The notes under the pieces were generated by a model, which was given only the letters and a program-made list of their open reading frames with translations, was not told where the DNA came from and made no database searches. Below are positions 24,587 to 34,510 of a stretch of 64,000 nt of DNA, in pieces. This DNA is from Bacillota bacterium (GTDB lineage Bacteria > Bacillota > Clostridia > Christensenellales > Aristaeellaceae): contig JAEWVC010000030.1 in NCBI GenBank assembly GCA_023459275.1, forward strand, positions 62,001 to 126,000. The letters are read 5' to 3'. Both the position numbers and the translations under genes were made by a program. Numbering within the stretch: position 1 is the first letter of the stretch; each line of letters begins with the position of its first letter.

Positions 24587-26272
24587 TTACTCTTTGGAGC
24601 CCTGATACCAGTCGTTCACCTCTTGGGTGATCTTGTCGCCGCCCAGCTTCTGGAAGGTTTCCACCCAGGAAGCAAAGCCTGTTTCAATATCCACTTCGCC
24701 GATGATCATTTTGGTGAAGGCGATGAGTTGTTCGTCGCGGATGGTGCTCCAGCGGTCCAGCATGTATTCGCTCTGGGCACCCAGGAAGGCGTTAAAGAAA
24801 ACGCGGTCATTGTTTACGGCTTCTTCCAGTACGGTCATAGGCGTGCCTTCACCAGGGCCAAACATCCTTTCCCACTCCCACTGGCCTTCGCCGTGGAGGT
24901 TGCCCCAGTAGGTGACAGCCTTACTGCGCAGCAAAGAGGTGTCGCCGCCGGCTTCGTAAGTCGCGCGCAAATTGAGGTAGGTGTTAAGGTTGTCCCAGGA
25001 GGACACGTTGGCTTGTACCGGTTCCAGCCACTGGCTGTTGTTCTTGTCAAACCACCACCAGGAGCCATCCACTGTGGGGTCTTCGATGACCACAGAACAC
25101 AGGGAGCGGATCTTGAAAGCTGCCTCGGGATTGGCAAAGGTCTTGTTCACAGCAATCCAGCCGCGTTTGCTGGGGACCAAAGGGGATTTGACCGGTTCGC
25201 CCGTGCCGGTGGGCAGGGTGTAGCAGATCCAATCGCACTCGGGATACAAGTCATGCATGTCGGCCACGCCCTGAACAAACCAGTGGCCGCCGTAAACCAC
25301 GCCACAGCGATTGGCCATAACCATCTTCTGGGCGTCGGAATTGGTCTGGGCAATGAATTCAGGATCCAGGTAGCCTTCTTTGTACAGGCCGTTCAGAAAG
25401 GAAAGCGCGGCTTTGTTGCTTTCAGTCACGCCGCCCCAGACGAGGTTGTCCCCATCGTTGACCCATACCTCGGGATAGGCGCCGTAGGCGTTGAACACGC
25501 CGCGGGTTCCGTAATACAGGTCTTTGTCGATGAGCATGCCGTAGGTGTCATTTGCGCCGTTGCTGTCTAGGTCGGCCTCCATAAAGGCCTTCATGATGGC
25601 CTTGAGGTCGTCCATGGTTTGGGGCGCGGAAAGGTTCAGCTTCTCCATCCAATCCTTGCGCAGCCACATGTAGGAGAAGTTATCCGTGGCGGACACGCTG
25701 GAAGGCATGCCGTAGATGCGTCCTTCATAAGTGGCCATCTTCAAAAGCGCCTGGTCCGCGGATTCCCAGGCTTCTAAGTCATGCTTGGTCCCGTACTGCG
25801 GGATCAGGTCGGTCAGATCCCAGATCAGCCCGGCCTGGGCCAGCTGTAGAAGGTCGGCCTGGTTGCGCACCAAGAAGATGTCGGGCAGCTCGTTGGAGGT
25901 CATGGCCAGGCGCAGCTGGGTGTCGTAGTCCGCGCCGTCCTTGGCCAACCAGGTATAATCGATGTCAATGTTCAGGGCGCGCAGGATCGCGTCGGTATAC
26001 CGGTTATCGTAGAGGGACTCGCCATAGAGCTTGTTCCATTCGGGCATGGCGTTTTCAATGGAGGTATTGTAGGCGTTGCTCATGGTGATCTTCAAAGTCT
26101 CTTCATAGGGAGTGACCTTGTCGGTCTCGCCACTGGCGGCAAACCATGTTCTCATGCTGTCGACCAGGGATTGTATGTTTTTTTCATACACGTCCGCGGC
26201 CTCTGCCAGCGATGCTTGGGCAAAGCCCATCAGCATGCAGACGACGAGTACTAGACCCAGCAGTTTCTTCAT
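24587..26272 (-). CDS. ABC transporter oligosaccharide-binding protein (LplA-like)
   Basis: 561 aa. Start ATG 26270-26272, AGGAGG 7 nt upstream; the longer open frame has no ribosome site. Residues 1-23 (KKLLGLVLVVCMLMGFAQAS) form a signal peptide. The mature part is of the large LplA/YtcQ class: ALNIDIDYTWLAKDGADYDT, LPDIFLVRNQADLLQLAQAG, YEGRIYGMPSSVSATDNFSY, a calcium-loop-like DLDSNGANDTYG and a C-terminal KLGGDKITQEVNDWYQGSKE. Such long binding proteins usually take oligosaccharides. Lies 118 nt downstream of the response regulator on the same strand. Confidence 0.92.
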   Translation of the reverse strand: MKKLLGLVLVVCMLMGFAQASLAEAADVYEKNIQSLVDSMRTWFAASGETDKVTPYEETLKITMSNAYNTSIENAMPEWNKLYGESLYDNRYTDAILRALNIDIDYTWLAKDGADYDTQLRLAMTSNELPDIFLVRNQADLLQLAQAGLIWDLTDLIPQYGTKHDLEAWESADQALLKMATYEGRIYGMPSSVSATDNFSYMWLRKDWMEKLNLSAPQTMDDLKAIMKAFMEADLDSNGANDTYGMLIDKDLYYGTRGVFNAYGAYPEVWVNDGDNLVWGGVTESNKAALSFLNGLYKEGYLDPEFIAQTNSDAQKMVMANRCGVVYGGHWFVQGVADMHDLYPECDWICYTLPTGTGEPVKSPLVPSKRGWIAVNKTFANPEAAFKIRSLCSVVIEDPTVDGSWWWFDKNNSQWLEPVQANVSSWDNLNTYLNLRATYEAGGDTSLLRSKAVTYWGNLHGEGQWEWERMFGPGEGTPMTVLEEAVNNDRVFFNAFLGAQSEYMLDRWSTIRDEQLIAFTKMIIGEVDIETGFASWVETFQKLGGDKITQEVNDWYQGSKE

Positions 26273-26390
26273 TTGGGTTCCTCCTAGCATTATTTTGTTC
26301 CTGTTCAATGCCGAACAGGTTGCTATATTCATTATAAAAAACAAATTCATGTTTGAAAAGGGAACTATTTTGACAAACGGTACATTATAT

Positions 26391-27986
26391 TTACCTATTC
26401 TTCTGCCTGTAGGCATTCGGTGTCATGCCTATCGCCTTTTTGAACACGATGTTGAAATACCGCGTGGAACAGATCCCGCAATTTTCCGCCACTTCATTCA
26501 CCCGCATGGTGCTCTCACGAAGAAGCTTTGCCGCGTGCTGCATGCGTACCTCGTGGATGCAGGCCATGATGTTCTTTCCCGTATGCTCCTTATAGCAACG
26601 GGAAAGGTAGGAGGGGTTGTAATTTACCGTTTGGGCTATGTCGGTCAGCTTCAGGTCCTGCTGAAAATGGGCATGGATGAATTCATCCACCGCCTTGACC
26701 ACCCACGCGGACATGGCGGTACTGATGTTTGCGTGCAGATCCGTTATCATGGCGGTAAGCGCCAGCGCCTGATTCAGCCATTGTTCCCCGGTCTGATAAT
26801 CGCTGGTCATGAACCGTTTTAGGTCAAAGCCTTGCAGCCCTTCCGGCGCATATACCCTGACCGCCTCCGAAAGCAGGAAGGTCACAGCGGTCACCGAGGG
26901 GATGGGCAGTGCCTGGCGGAAGTTTTCTACACGCCTTACATACTGCAGCTTTTCCTGCATCAGTTCTGCAATCTCCCGGATGCGCCCTCCCTTGAGCATT
27001 TCCCAAAGCAGGGGCATCTCGTTCATGTCTGGAAAGCAGCCCTCGGGCAGGGGAGACGCTTGGGGGTCCGCGGGCGGTAGGATCACCAGGCCCGCTTCCC
27101 CATCCATGTGATCCAATAGCAGTTGGGCCTGCTGATAAAGGCTGTGGATCTGGTTCCATCCGTCAAATGCCCCCGCCAGCACCACGGAAAGTGAACGGCC
27201 GGTTTTTTCTTCCACAAGCCGCGGAAGCCTTCCCATATACTCACTGGCCTGGGCATAGGATTCCTCCAGCCTGCTGCCGTCTTGCACCGCGGTCTGTATC
27301 AGCCAGACGGCCTGGCCGCCCGACATAGCCCAAAACACTTCCAGCCCGAAGGCCGCAATCTGCGTTTCCAGCCAGCCGCTTATATCGGGAAACATGCCGG
27401 CGTATTCCTCCCCCGGGCGGGGGTCCAGCTGACCCAAGGCCAATAGCACCGGGTTGCCCAAGCGGATGGTGATGTGAAGCCTGTCCAGATCCGCTTGGGC
27501 GGGCAGCCTGTCCCCCTGCACAACGATGCGGCCCAACAGGTAATTGCGCAGGGAAAAGGCGCTTTCATACAGCCGCCTGTCCATATTCACAATCAGCTCG
27601 CCGCGTTGCCGCTGCTCCTGCACTTCACTAAGCATTTCCCGAACGTTTGCGCGTATCCGCTCATAGCTTTCGATCTTGAGCAGATACCGCACATTGGAAT
27701 GGCCTATGGCGCGGTAGGCGTAATTGAAATTGTTGTACGCTGTGAGGATCATCACCCTGCAGTCCGGCCACAGGCGCGCGATGATGTCCAATAGCTCCAG
27801 CCCGTCCATTTTGGGCATAGAGATATCAGTGATCACCGCCTCAAAGCTCATCCTGCGAAGCAGCTCCAGTGCCTTGGCACCGGAGGACGCCCGATAGACT
27901 TCGGCGTCTTCAAACTGCTCGCTCAAATAGTTATAGAGGGAATCCAGGATGATCTCCTCGTCATCCACGATCATCAGCCTATACAT
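26391..27986 (-). CDS. YesN-type AraC response regulator
   Basis: 531 aa. Start ATG 27984-27986, AGGAGG 7 nt upstream. Receiver domain with IVDDEE, Asp54 (VITDISMPKMDG), MILTAYNNFNYAYRA and LLKIES, where Lys is present but the usual P is replaced by I. A middle region of about 290 residues, then an AraC domain at about 430-530 (LKLTDIAQTVNYNPSYLSRC, HTGKNIMACIHEVRMQHAAK, ENCGICSTRYFNIVFKKAIG). It overlaps the kinase stop by 8 nt. Probable activator of the downstream LplABC-like and GH5-like genes. Confidence 0.92.
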   Translation of the reverse strand: MYRLMIVDDEEIILDSLYNYLSEQFEDAEVYRASSGAKALELLRRMSFEAVITDISMPKMDGLELLDIIARLWPDCRVMILTAYNNFNYAYRAIGHSNVRYLLKIESYERIRANVREMLSEVQEQRQRGELIVNMDRRLYESAFSLRNYLLGRIVVQGDRLPAQADLDRLHITIRLGNPVLLALGQLDPRPGEEYAGMFPDISGWLETQIAAFGLEVFWAMSGGQAVWLIQTAVQDGSRLEESYAQASEYMGRLPRLVEEKTGRSLSVVLAGAFDGWNQIHSLYQQAQLLLDHMDGEAGLVILPPADPQASPLPEGCFPDMNEMPLLWEMLKGGRIREIAELMQEKLQYVRRVENFRQALPIPSVTAVTFLLSEAVRVYAPEGLQGFDLKRFMTSDYQTGEQWLNQALALTAMITDLHANISTAMSAWVVKAVDEFIHAHFQQDLKLTDIAQTVNYNPSYLSRCYKEHTGKNIMACIHEVRMQHAAKLLRESTMRVNEVAENCGICSTRYFNIVFKKAIGMTPNAYRQKNR

Positions 27987-29742
27987 AGCCATCCCTCCTG
28001 GAAATGCGCATGGTAACGCTGACCCCGCCCAGCTTCGAACGGGATACGCGCAGGCCACTATTTTGACGGTAGATCATTTTCAGCCGCTTATGGATATTCA
28101 AAAGCGCTACGCCGCCGGAAATTGCCATAAGGCCGTCCGATTTGTCCAGCTGTGCCTGAAGTTCGGCGATCTTTTCATCATCAGTGCTTTCGCCGTTGTC
28201 TTCCACGATGATGAGCAGGTCGCCGCCCTCTGTATCAAACCGGACGGATACGATCCCCGGACCCTCGTTTTGCTTGATCCCATGGACGAAGGCGTTTTCC
28301 ACCAGGGGCTGCAGGATGAGCCTGGGTACCCGGATGGAAAGATAATCCGGGGGGCAACCCGCGAAGCGCACCTCCATTTTGTCTTTGAAGCGGTATTGCT
28401 GGATCTGGGCATAGGCCCGGGTATGCTCAATCTCCTCGGACAAGATGGCGTATTCATCATCGGAGACGGTGATATAGCGCAGATAATTCCCCAAAAGCTC
28501 CGCCAGCTGGATAGCCTGCTTGTTCTTTTTCTCGTACAGCATGGCCCGCAGGATGAAATAGGAATTGTACAGAAAATGAGGGTTGATCTGGTACTGTATC
28601 TGTTTGAGTTCCGCCTCAAAATGCAGCACGCGCAGCTCATACTCCGTTTCGATGAGCGTCTGTATGCGCTGAGCCATGTTGTCGAACTGGCTGAATATAT
28701 CCTCAAATTCCACATAATGCGCGGCACCGAGCCTTGTATCCAGCTTCCCTTGGTTGAAGCGCATCAGCGCCCGGCTCACGCGGGCAATGGGGCGGCTGAT
28801 CAGCAAAAAAGTGGTCAGCATCAACACCAGCATGATGACGGCGATGCCCAGGTAGCCCAGCACGATCCCGCTGACAAAGGAGCGGATCTGGTCGGACATG
28901 CCAACGGCCCTTGTCATCTGCCAGAGGTAAAAATCCGGAAGGCTTTCGGACTGCCGCCAGGTGATCAGGTATTCCTCGCCGTCCAGGCGGTGAAAGCCGT
29001 TGCCGGAGGCCACGCCGGAAAGCAGCTTCTTTGCGGCCTCCCGCGCCTGGGCGCTTAAGGGAACCCAGGCTTCGGTCATCACGGGCTGCCCCTGATTATC
29101 CAAAGCATAGGCGGCAAACTGGGTACCGTCATCCTTTTGGCTGAAAGAGCGCAAATAACTTTGCAATCTGGCCATTTCCAGCCGGCAGACCAGGATAGCG
29201 GTGCTCTTTTCAAAGCTGGAACGGAAGTTGAAGGGCATCCAGGTGCAAAGGATCAGCGTATCACCGCTGATGAACACGCTGTCGTTTTGAAGGTATTCGG
29301 CCAGATGCTGGTCGGTCCCCTCCTCATAGGGGATCATTTCCCCGGCAGTGATCATCCGCCTGCTTTGAGGCAGGTAGATCGCCGCGTCCCAGGAAAATCC
29401 ATTGCTGCTTTCCAGGGAGCTTAGCTCCATTTGGATGTTTTCCACTACGGTTTGAAGCTGAAGGGAGTACTTTCCATCGGCCAGATACAGCGCGGCCTGC
29501 TGCACGTAGCTGTTGATCATGATATCATACATCCGCTTGAACGTACGGGAAACGTCCCGGTCCAACATGCTGCCCACCGCGTCCGTTTCAGTTTGTTTGA
29601 TATCGATGAACTGTTTCTCAAAATCATAGGTCGCCCCCTGGGATATGCGCAGGATCAGCAGCGTGATGAGCGTAATACACACCAGCGAAAAAGCCAAAAC
29701 GACTATGAAAAGGGACCGCCGCTTCACTCGCTGCTTTTTCAT
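27979..29742 (-). CDS. YesM-type sensor histidine kinase
   Basis: 587 aa. Start ATG 29740-29742 with AAAGGAAATGT upstream. Membrane segment at about 8-30 (RRSLFIVVLAFSLVCITLIT), an extracellular sensor of about 260 aa, second segment (LGYLGIAVIMLVLMLTTFLL), HAMP (FNQGKLDTRLGAAHYVEFED), phosphoacceptor His in QIQYQINPHFLYNSYFIL, N-box LILQPLVENAFVHGI and IVEDNG. The ATP-lid G residues are less regular than in the other kinase of this window (DNGEST rather than DNGxG). First gene of the leftward operon 29742-21439. Confidence 0.92.
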   Translation of the reverse strand: MKKQRVKRRSLFIVVLAFSLVCITLITLLILRISQGATYDFEKQFIDIKQTETDAVGSMLDRDVSRTFKRMYDIMINSYVQQAALYLADGKYSLQLQTVVENIQMELSSLESSNGFSWDAAIYLPQSRRMITAGEMIPYEEGTDQHLAEYLQNDSVFISGDTLILCTWMPFNFRSSFEKSTAILVCRLEMARLQSYLRSFSQKDDGTQFAAYALDNQGQPVMTEAWVPLSAQAREAAKKLLSGVASGNGFHRLDGEEYLITWRQSESLPDFYLWQMTRAVGMSDQIRSFVSGIVLGYLGIAVIMLVLMLTTFLLISRPIARVSRALMRFNQGKLDTRLGAAHYVEFEDIFSQFDNMAQRIQTLIETEYELRVLHFEAELKQIQYQINPHFLYNSYFILRAMLYEKKNKQAIQLAELLGNYLRYITVSDDEYAILSEEIEHTRAYAQIQQYRFKDKMEVRFAGCPPDYLSIRVPRLILQPLVENAFVHGIKQNEGPGIVSVRFDTEGGDLLIIVEDNGESTDDEKIAELQAQLDKSDGLMAISGGVALLNIHKRLKMIYRQNSGLRVSRSKLGGVSVTMRISRRDGYV

Positions 29743-30246
29743 ACATTTCCTTTCAGACAAGCGCTATTTCAAGCGTGATGCTATAATGATACTAACATAT
29801 TAAGGCCCAAATGAATAGCCACAGAAAATTTCAAAAAGCAGGCTGTGCACCAAAAATCAATGCAGGGACCGCCCGCGGGCGCCTCTGCTTTTATCCCATA
29901 CGTATGCCTTATGCCCGGGTTGCCTCATACGCCGCATACAAATGGCCGGGCCCCTTCGAATGGGCCGTGGCAGCGAGCAAGTCGGTCCGCAACCCTATGA
30001 GCGATGCGATGAGCATAGGGCGTATCGCAACGGATACCGTGGGTGTGAGATGAACACGAGAGTAAAATGAAGCTAACTGTCTGCGCAAAGGATAACATTC
30101 GCTATTGGCAGGTACCTTCGGTAAATTATAACGGTAGTGGATAGGGAAGCGGAGCCGAGTATTTTGGATATTCTTGTGTTGGCGAGCTATGATCTTTGGC
30201 TAGGGTTGCGCCAAAACGCTAGGCTGCCGCCCTGCTGTCAATACAT
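29743..30246. other. 500-bp gap, no supported gene
   Basis: Holds the unseen promoter of the leftward kinase operon; TATAAT-like bases occur near 29780-29790 on the minus strand but no good -35 is visible. An 80-codon open frame (29811-30053, plus) has no ribosome site and no family resemblance. Short palindromes (CATACGTATG near 29888; CCTATG...CATAGG near 29994-30020) suggest decayed or structured sequence. Confidence 0.4.
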
Positions 30247-30285
30247 GATACGGCTCCCTCAGCAAAGACGTGGGGGAGCCGTATC
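30247..30285. terminator. 12-bp hairpin after ribulokinase gene
   Basis: GATACGGCTCCC (30247-30258) pairs with GGGAGCCGTATC (30274-30285). It lies 18 nt past the ribulokinase stop on the minus strand. There is no U-run on that side; on the plus strand GTGCGTCTTTT follows. A likely 3' end stem of the long leftward operon. Confidence 0.6.
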
Positions 30286-30302
30286 GTGCGTCTTTTGAGC
30301 TA

Positions 30303-31967
30303 TTAGCGGTGCAGCCGCTCCATCACCCGGTTAGCGCCCCTGCCAAAGTAATCGTGAAGGGTTATGTATTCCCGGTAGAGGGATTCATAGATTGCTTCAT
30401 TATGTGGATTGGGCGTATAGTTAATGAAATCCCGGCAATGCATGGCGTTTACCGCGTCAAAAATATCTTTGAAGCCAGCTTCTTTCCCAGCGGCAGCAGC
30501 GGCATAGATGGCGGCTCCCAGGGCAGGCGCCTGCTGGCAGCGGCTGACCTTCAGGGGCATCCCCAACACGTCTGCATAGATTTGCATCAGCAGCGGATTC
30601 TTTCCCGGAATCCCGCCGCTGATGAAAATCTCATCCACTGGAACCTGGGCACTGCGGTAGGCTTCCAGCACCGCTCTGGCTCCAAAGGCGGTAGCCTCTA
30701 AAAGCGCACAGTAAATGTGCTCGGGCCGGGTTTGCAGGGTCAGTCCCAAAATCATGCCAGAAAGACGGCTGTTGCCCAGACAGGATTTGTTGCCGTTAAA
30801 CCAGTCCAAAGCGATCAGCCCGGTTTTGCCGGGCACCAGGGGCTGAGCCAGATGGGAAAGATATTGTTGGGGAGAAAGGCCCAGCTTGCGGGCGGCCTCG
30901 CAGTATTCTTCGGGAAGGCAATTGTCCGCAAACCACTGGAAGCCATCGCCTACGCTGGCCTGACCAGAGGCGTATCCCCACAGACCGGGGTAATAGGTAT
31001 CCTGCAGGCAAGCGGTGATTCCCTCAACAGGGTGTTGCTTATCTCCCAGGAGCATAATGCCTGTGGAAGTTCCGATGACCATGAGCATGGCGGCGGGGCG
31101 GGCGATGCCCAAGCCCAGCACGGGGGTGTAAGCATCCATTTGAGGGGAAGATACGGCGATTCCTGGGCAGAGCCCCAGCCTGCTTGCCATAGGGAAACAG
31201 AGGCTGCCGACCCGGCTGCCAGGAGCCGCCGGGGTTGCGGCAAAATGGCCGGCCAGCTTTTCCTGGGGCATCCGTGCAAAAGCAGGGTCCAGGGCGCCAA
31301 AGAAGGCTTCGTCGGGGTAGCCTTTTTCCTTATGCCACAGCGCCTTCGCGGCGGCAAGGGAGGCGCCGAAAACCGGTTTGCCTGCCAAAAGCGATGTGAT
31401 ATAATCTCCCGCCTCCACAAAAGCATCGGCAGACTCGTAGACCTCCCGATCCTCCATGAATACCTGAGCCACCTTGGAGGTAAGGCATTCGGGAGAAATG
31501 CGTCCGCCATACCAACCGAGATAGGGGCGCTGCTGATCCAGGCAGATGCGGGTCAGCGCCTCCGCCTGGGGGGATGCGCTGTGATGCTTCCACAGCTTGC
31601 ACCAAGCGTGAGGACGTGCGGAAAAACGGGGGTTTTCGCAAAGGGGACGATAAGCGGCGTCCACTGGGATGACTGTGCTGGCAGTGAAGTCTACGCCGAT
31701 TCCCACCACTTGAGCGGGGTCCACCCCGCTTTGCGCGAGCAGCTTAGGCACAATGGAAACCAAGGCCAACTCGTAATCCCCCGGATGCTGTATAAAAAAT
31801 TGTCCCTTCAGGGGCGTTCCGTCAGGCAGAGTACGGTCAATGATGTTATGCGGATAAGGCAAAGCGGCCTCGGCGGCGATGAAGCCGTCCGACACACGAA
31901 CCAGCACCCCCCGGCAGGACAGGGAGCCATAATCCAAACCAATGGTATAGCGGGCGTTGTCAGTCAT
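30303..31967 (-). CDS. araB: Ribulokinase-like FGGY carbohydrate kinase
   Basis: 554 aa cytoplasmic kinase that should phosphorylate a ketopentose such as L-ribulose, though relatives act on other sugars. Start ATG 31965-31967, GAGGAAA upstream, overlapping the YesL-like gene by 8 nt. Markers of the AraB branch: TIGLDYGSLSCRGVLV (phosphate-1 loop), VVGIGVDFTASTVIPVD, ISPECLTSKVAQVF, SSPQMDAYTPVLGLG and FISGGIPGKNPLLMQIYADV (adenosine motif). No araA or araD is in the window, so pathway assignment is by family only. Last gene of the LacI-controlled leftward operon. Confidence 0.82.
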   Translation of the reverse strand: MTDNARYTIGLDYGSLSCRGVLVRVSDGFIAAEAALPYPHNIIDRTLPDGTPLKGQFFIQHPGDYELALVSIVPKLLAQSGVDPAQVVGIGVDFTASTVIPVDAAYRPLCENPRFSARPHAWCKLWKHHSASPQAEALTRICLDQQRPYLGWYGGRISPECLTSKVAQVFMEDREVYESADAFVEAGDYITSLLAGKPVFGASLAAAKALWHKEKGYPDEAFFGALDPAFARMPQEKLAGHFAATPAAPGSRVGSLCFPMASRLGLCPGIAVSSPQMDAYTPVLGLGIARPAAMLMVIGTSTGIMLLGDKQHPVEGITACLQDTYYPGLWGYASGQASVGDGFQWFADNCLPEEYCEAARKLGLSPQQYLSHLAQPLVPGKTGLIALDWFNGNKSCLGNSRLSGMILGLTLQTRPEHIYCALLEATAFGARAVLEAYRSAQVPVDEIFISGGIPGKNPLLMQIYADVLGMPLKVSRCQQAPALGAAIYAAAAAGKEAGFKDIFDAVNAMHCRDFINYTPNPHNEAIYESLYREYITLHDYFGRGANRVMERLHR

Positions 31968-32607
31968 AATGGATTTCCTCGTTGCCAGGATTTTCATCCG
32001 TGAGTTTTTCAGGCTTCAGACCAAAGACATGGTTCAGTATTCTGGCCTGAACGTACAGGCCAAGCGCTACTGCGGGCAGCGCCCAGAACCAGGCCAGATA
32101 GACGCACAAGGCCATCAGCAGCGTGATTGCCAGCAGGCACAGCGTCCACTGGAGCTTCTTTACCGTCCAGATCAGCGCGTTGGAAAGGGCCTGCTTCCAA
32201 GTCACATAAAAGCGAGACAGGCCGGCGAACACATAAATGAATAAACTTGCATACAGCGCTGTAGTAAAGACCGTCAGTCCGCGCAGCATAGAAAGCATTG
32301 GGCTTGCAGGCTGTTCCATCACAAAGCAGATGCCGATATTGGTGATCACAAGAGCCCCCAAGGGAAGGGATACCAGCCACAGTTTGGTAGACAGGGAAAA
32401 ATTGCCCTTGAAAGCGGTGGTGTACTGGGTCCATACACCGGAACAGCTGTCTGCGGCGATGGACATCATCGTGGCGTTCATGGCGGCATAGCTGGCACCA
32501 ATGGTCACTACCGGCAAGCAGCCCAGGAGAAACAACGCCGTGGCGTACAGAATATCATACGCCCGGGTCAGGGCATGGATAATGGGGTTGTCCAGATTTA
32601 TCCGCAT
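31960..32607 (-). CDS. YesL-like DUF624 membrane protein
   Basis: 215 aa with four to five hydrophobic segments (ILYATALFLLGCLPVVTIGA, KLWLVSLPLGALVITNIGIC, GLTVFTTALYASLFIYVFAG, CLLAITLLMALCVYLAWFWA). The N-terminal SYAAMNATMMSIAADSCSGV is typical of DUF624/YesL, a family found with oligosaccharide ABC transporters and YesMN systems; its molecular role is not established. Overlaps the kinase gene; 36 nt after the oxidoreductase. Confidence 0.8.
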   Translation of the reverse strand: MRINLDNPIIHALTRAYDILYATALFLLGCLPVVTIGASYAAMNATMMSIAADSCSGVWTQYTTAFKGNFSLSTKLWLVSLPLGALVITNIGICFVMEQPASPMLSMLRGLTVFTTALYASLFIYVFAGLSRFYVTWKQALSNALIWTVKKLQWTLCLLAITLLMALCVYLAWFWALPAVALGLYVQARILNHVFGLKPEKLTDENPGNEEIHYD

Positions 32608-32643
32608 AGGATCCCTTCCTTTTGGGGAATAGGAGGGCCGGAA

Positions 32644-34398
32644 TCAGCGGGCCGCATCCACGCTGAAGAAGCCCACGCTCTCACCGCCCCAGCTTGCAAG
32701 GCCGGACAGAGTCACTGCCGTAGCATCCTGGGGAAGCGGCAGGGTCAGCACCGCCCTGCGGTTTTCGTCAATGGAGTAAGCTGTTTGCGTGCCATCCTTC
32801 CGGCGGATGGTTACGGTGCAGCTGCGCAACAGATTGGCAGGCATTTTTACCCGAGCCTCGGGCTGGTCGATATGGGTGCGCATGGAAAATTTTTGATAGC
32901 GGGGATCCTGGGAAATGCTCTCCCGGGAAAAATCAGGATCCAGGGCCAGCCGCAGGCTATGGCAGGGTCCCATGAGGGTCACAGTGAGCGCCTGACCATC
33001 GGGCAGGGTGAAGGTATTGGAGAAACCTCCATGAGGCCGCTCCCAGCCGTTATTCAGGATGGCTTGAGCTTCCCGGCTGACTTGGCAAAGTACCTTGCCA
33101 GTGGATGGGCGGGTGAACCTAGGCAGGAAGCAGCCGTCCTCCAAAAGCCATGCTTGCAATTCAGCTATGTGGTGAACTGCAACATCCCTGGGAAGGCAGC
33201 CATAGCGCAGGGCCAGGGCCGCGCCGGTCCCCGCCGCCTGACCGATCACCGAGCAGGTGGCCATGACCCGTGTGGAACTCATGGCCATATGGGTGGCGCT
33301 GATATTGCGCCCGGCAAACAAAAGGTTCGGGACATTTTTGGAATACAGGCAGCGGAAGGGGATCTCATAGGGTACATGGGGTGTGATATGGCGGGAGGAG
33401 TAACCCATGTAGCGCAGCCCCTGAGGACTGTGGTTGTCCATGGTCCAGCCGCCGAAGGCTACCGTATCCGGGAACGAACGGCCCTCCTCCAGATCTCGCT
33501 GATTGAGGATATAATCCCCCTCATAGCGACGGCTTTCTCTCTTTCCGGGGAGAAAGCCAATCCACTCCAGCTCCCAGTTATCCATGCCATGATCGCCATG
33601 GTTTTTCAGATGATCCCATACGCCGTAGGCCACCTTGATCAATTCCTCGTTAATGGCTTGAGCATCCCGGATGGTATCCTGCTCACCTCCCAGCTCAATC
33701 CACCAGAAGTTTACCCCGGTTCCGATGATGTCGTGATTTTTCAAATACATGCTTTCATCGTCGGGGTAAACATAAGCCCAGTCTGGTGCTTTGAAGGGGC
33801 AGGGCCGGTCCGTCTGACGGGCTTCGATCATGCAGGAGGAACCCATGGTGCAGCGGTCGGCGGTTTCACAAGCGCCATATTCGCCGAATTCCTGCCGATC
33901 CTCCCGGCCCACCCGATAGGCCGCTCCAGAAAGCGGCGCTAAAATGCTATCCCCTGAGCAATCAATAAACAGCTCGGCGGACACCTGGTGAAAGGTGTAG
34001 CTGTTCAGTTGCCAGCCGGTGATGCTGGCAATGCGGCCTTCATGCATCTGGCACCCCAGGCAGGAGGTATTGAGCAGGAGTGTCAGGTTTTCTTCCAGCA
34101 TGGCCATCTGATACAGCACCGTATCCCAAATGGAATAGTTCATGGTGGGATTGCGGTAGATATTCTCTAATTCCACTTCTTGGATAAGGCCGGTTTCGCG
34201 GTTTTCCTTGCCGGCAGCCCCCCGCACCCACATGCGGATCTCGCTGGAGGCGTTGCCCCCCAGAACGGGCCGGTCATGCATTAGCAGCACCTTTGCGCCA
34301 TGACGGGCGGCGGAAACGGCGGCGAACAGCCCTGCCAGGCCACCGCCGACAACACATAATTGGACATGATGATCCTGTTTATACTGCGAAAGCTCCAT
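32644..34398 (-). CDS. FAD-dependent oxidoreductase 1 (FAD_oxidored family)
   Basis: 584 aa, longest of four paralogues here. Dinucleotide-binding N-terminus VQLCVVGGGLAGLFAAVSAA, then RPVLGGNASSE, a FIDCSGDSILAPLSGAAYR segment, FAGRNISATHMAMSSTRVMA and GQAAGTGAALAL for the FAD-binding domain. The last 120 residues or so are a beta-rich extension absent from the other three. No signal peptide. The family (PF12831-type) is redox active but poorly characterised; related proteins are often annotated xanthan lyase or hypothetical. It sits between the ABC permease genes and YesL/ribulokinase, so it probably oxidises the imported sugar derivative. Confidence 0.85.
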   Translation of the reverse strand: MELSQYKQDHHVQLCVVGGGLAGLFAAVSAARHGAKVLLMHDRPVLGGNASSEIRMWVRGAAGKENRETGLIQEVELENIYRNPTMNYSIWDTVLYQMAMLEENLTLLLNTSCLGCQMHEGRIASITGWQLNSYTFHQVSAELFIDCSGDSILAPLSGAAYRVGREDRQEFGEYGACETADRCTMGSSCMIEARQTDRPCPFKAPDWAYVYPDDESMYLKNHDIIGTGVNFWWIELGGEQDTIRDAQAINEELIKVAYGVWDHLKNHGDHGMDNWELEWIGFLPGKRESRRYEGDYILNQRDLEEGRSFPDTVAFGGWTMDNHSPQGLRYMGYSSRHITPHVPYEIPFRCLYSKNVPNLLFAGRNISATHMAMSSTRVMATCSVIGQAAGTGAALALRYGCLPRDVAVHHIAELQAWLLEDGCFLPRFTRPSTGKVLCQVSREAQAILNNGWERPHGGFSNTFTLPDGQALTVTLMGPCHSLRLALDPDFSRESISQDPRYQKFSMRTHIDQPEARVKMPANLLRSCTVTIRRKDGTQTAYSIDENRRAVLTLPLPQDATAVTLSGLASWGGESVGFFSVDAAR

Positions 34399-34510
34399 AA
34401 CGGTACTCCTTCAGGCGGCTAGACAAAGCCTTCTTATCCATTATATTGGAAACTTGGGCGAAATGAAAGACTCGCAGCCACCTGATCAGATAGCAGCGAG
34501 CCGGAATGAC

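Noticed and set aside
29811..30053. 80-codon open frame as a small gene
   Set aside because: No ribosome site, no recognisable family, many short palindromes; more likely chance.
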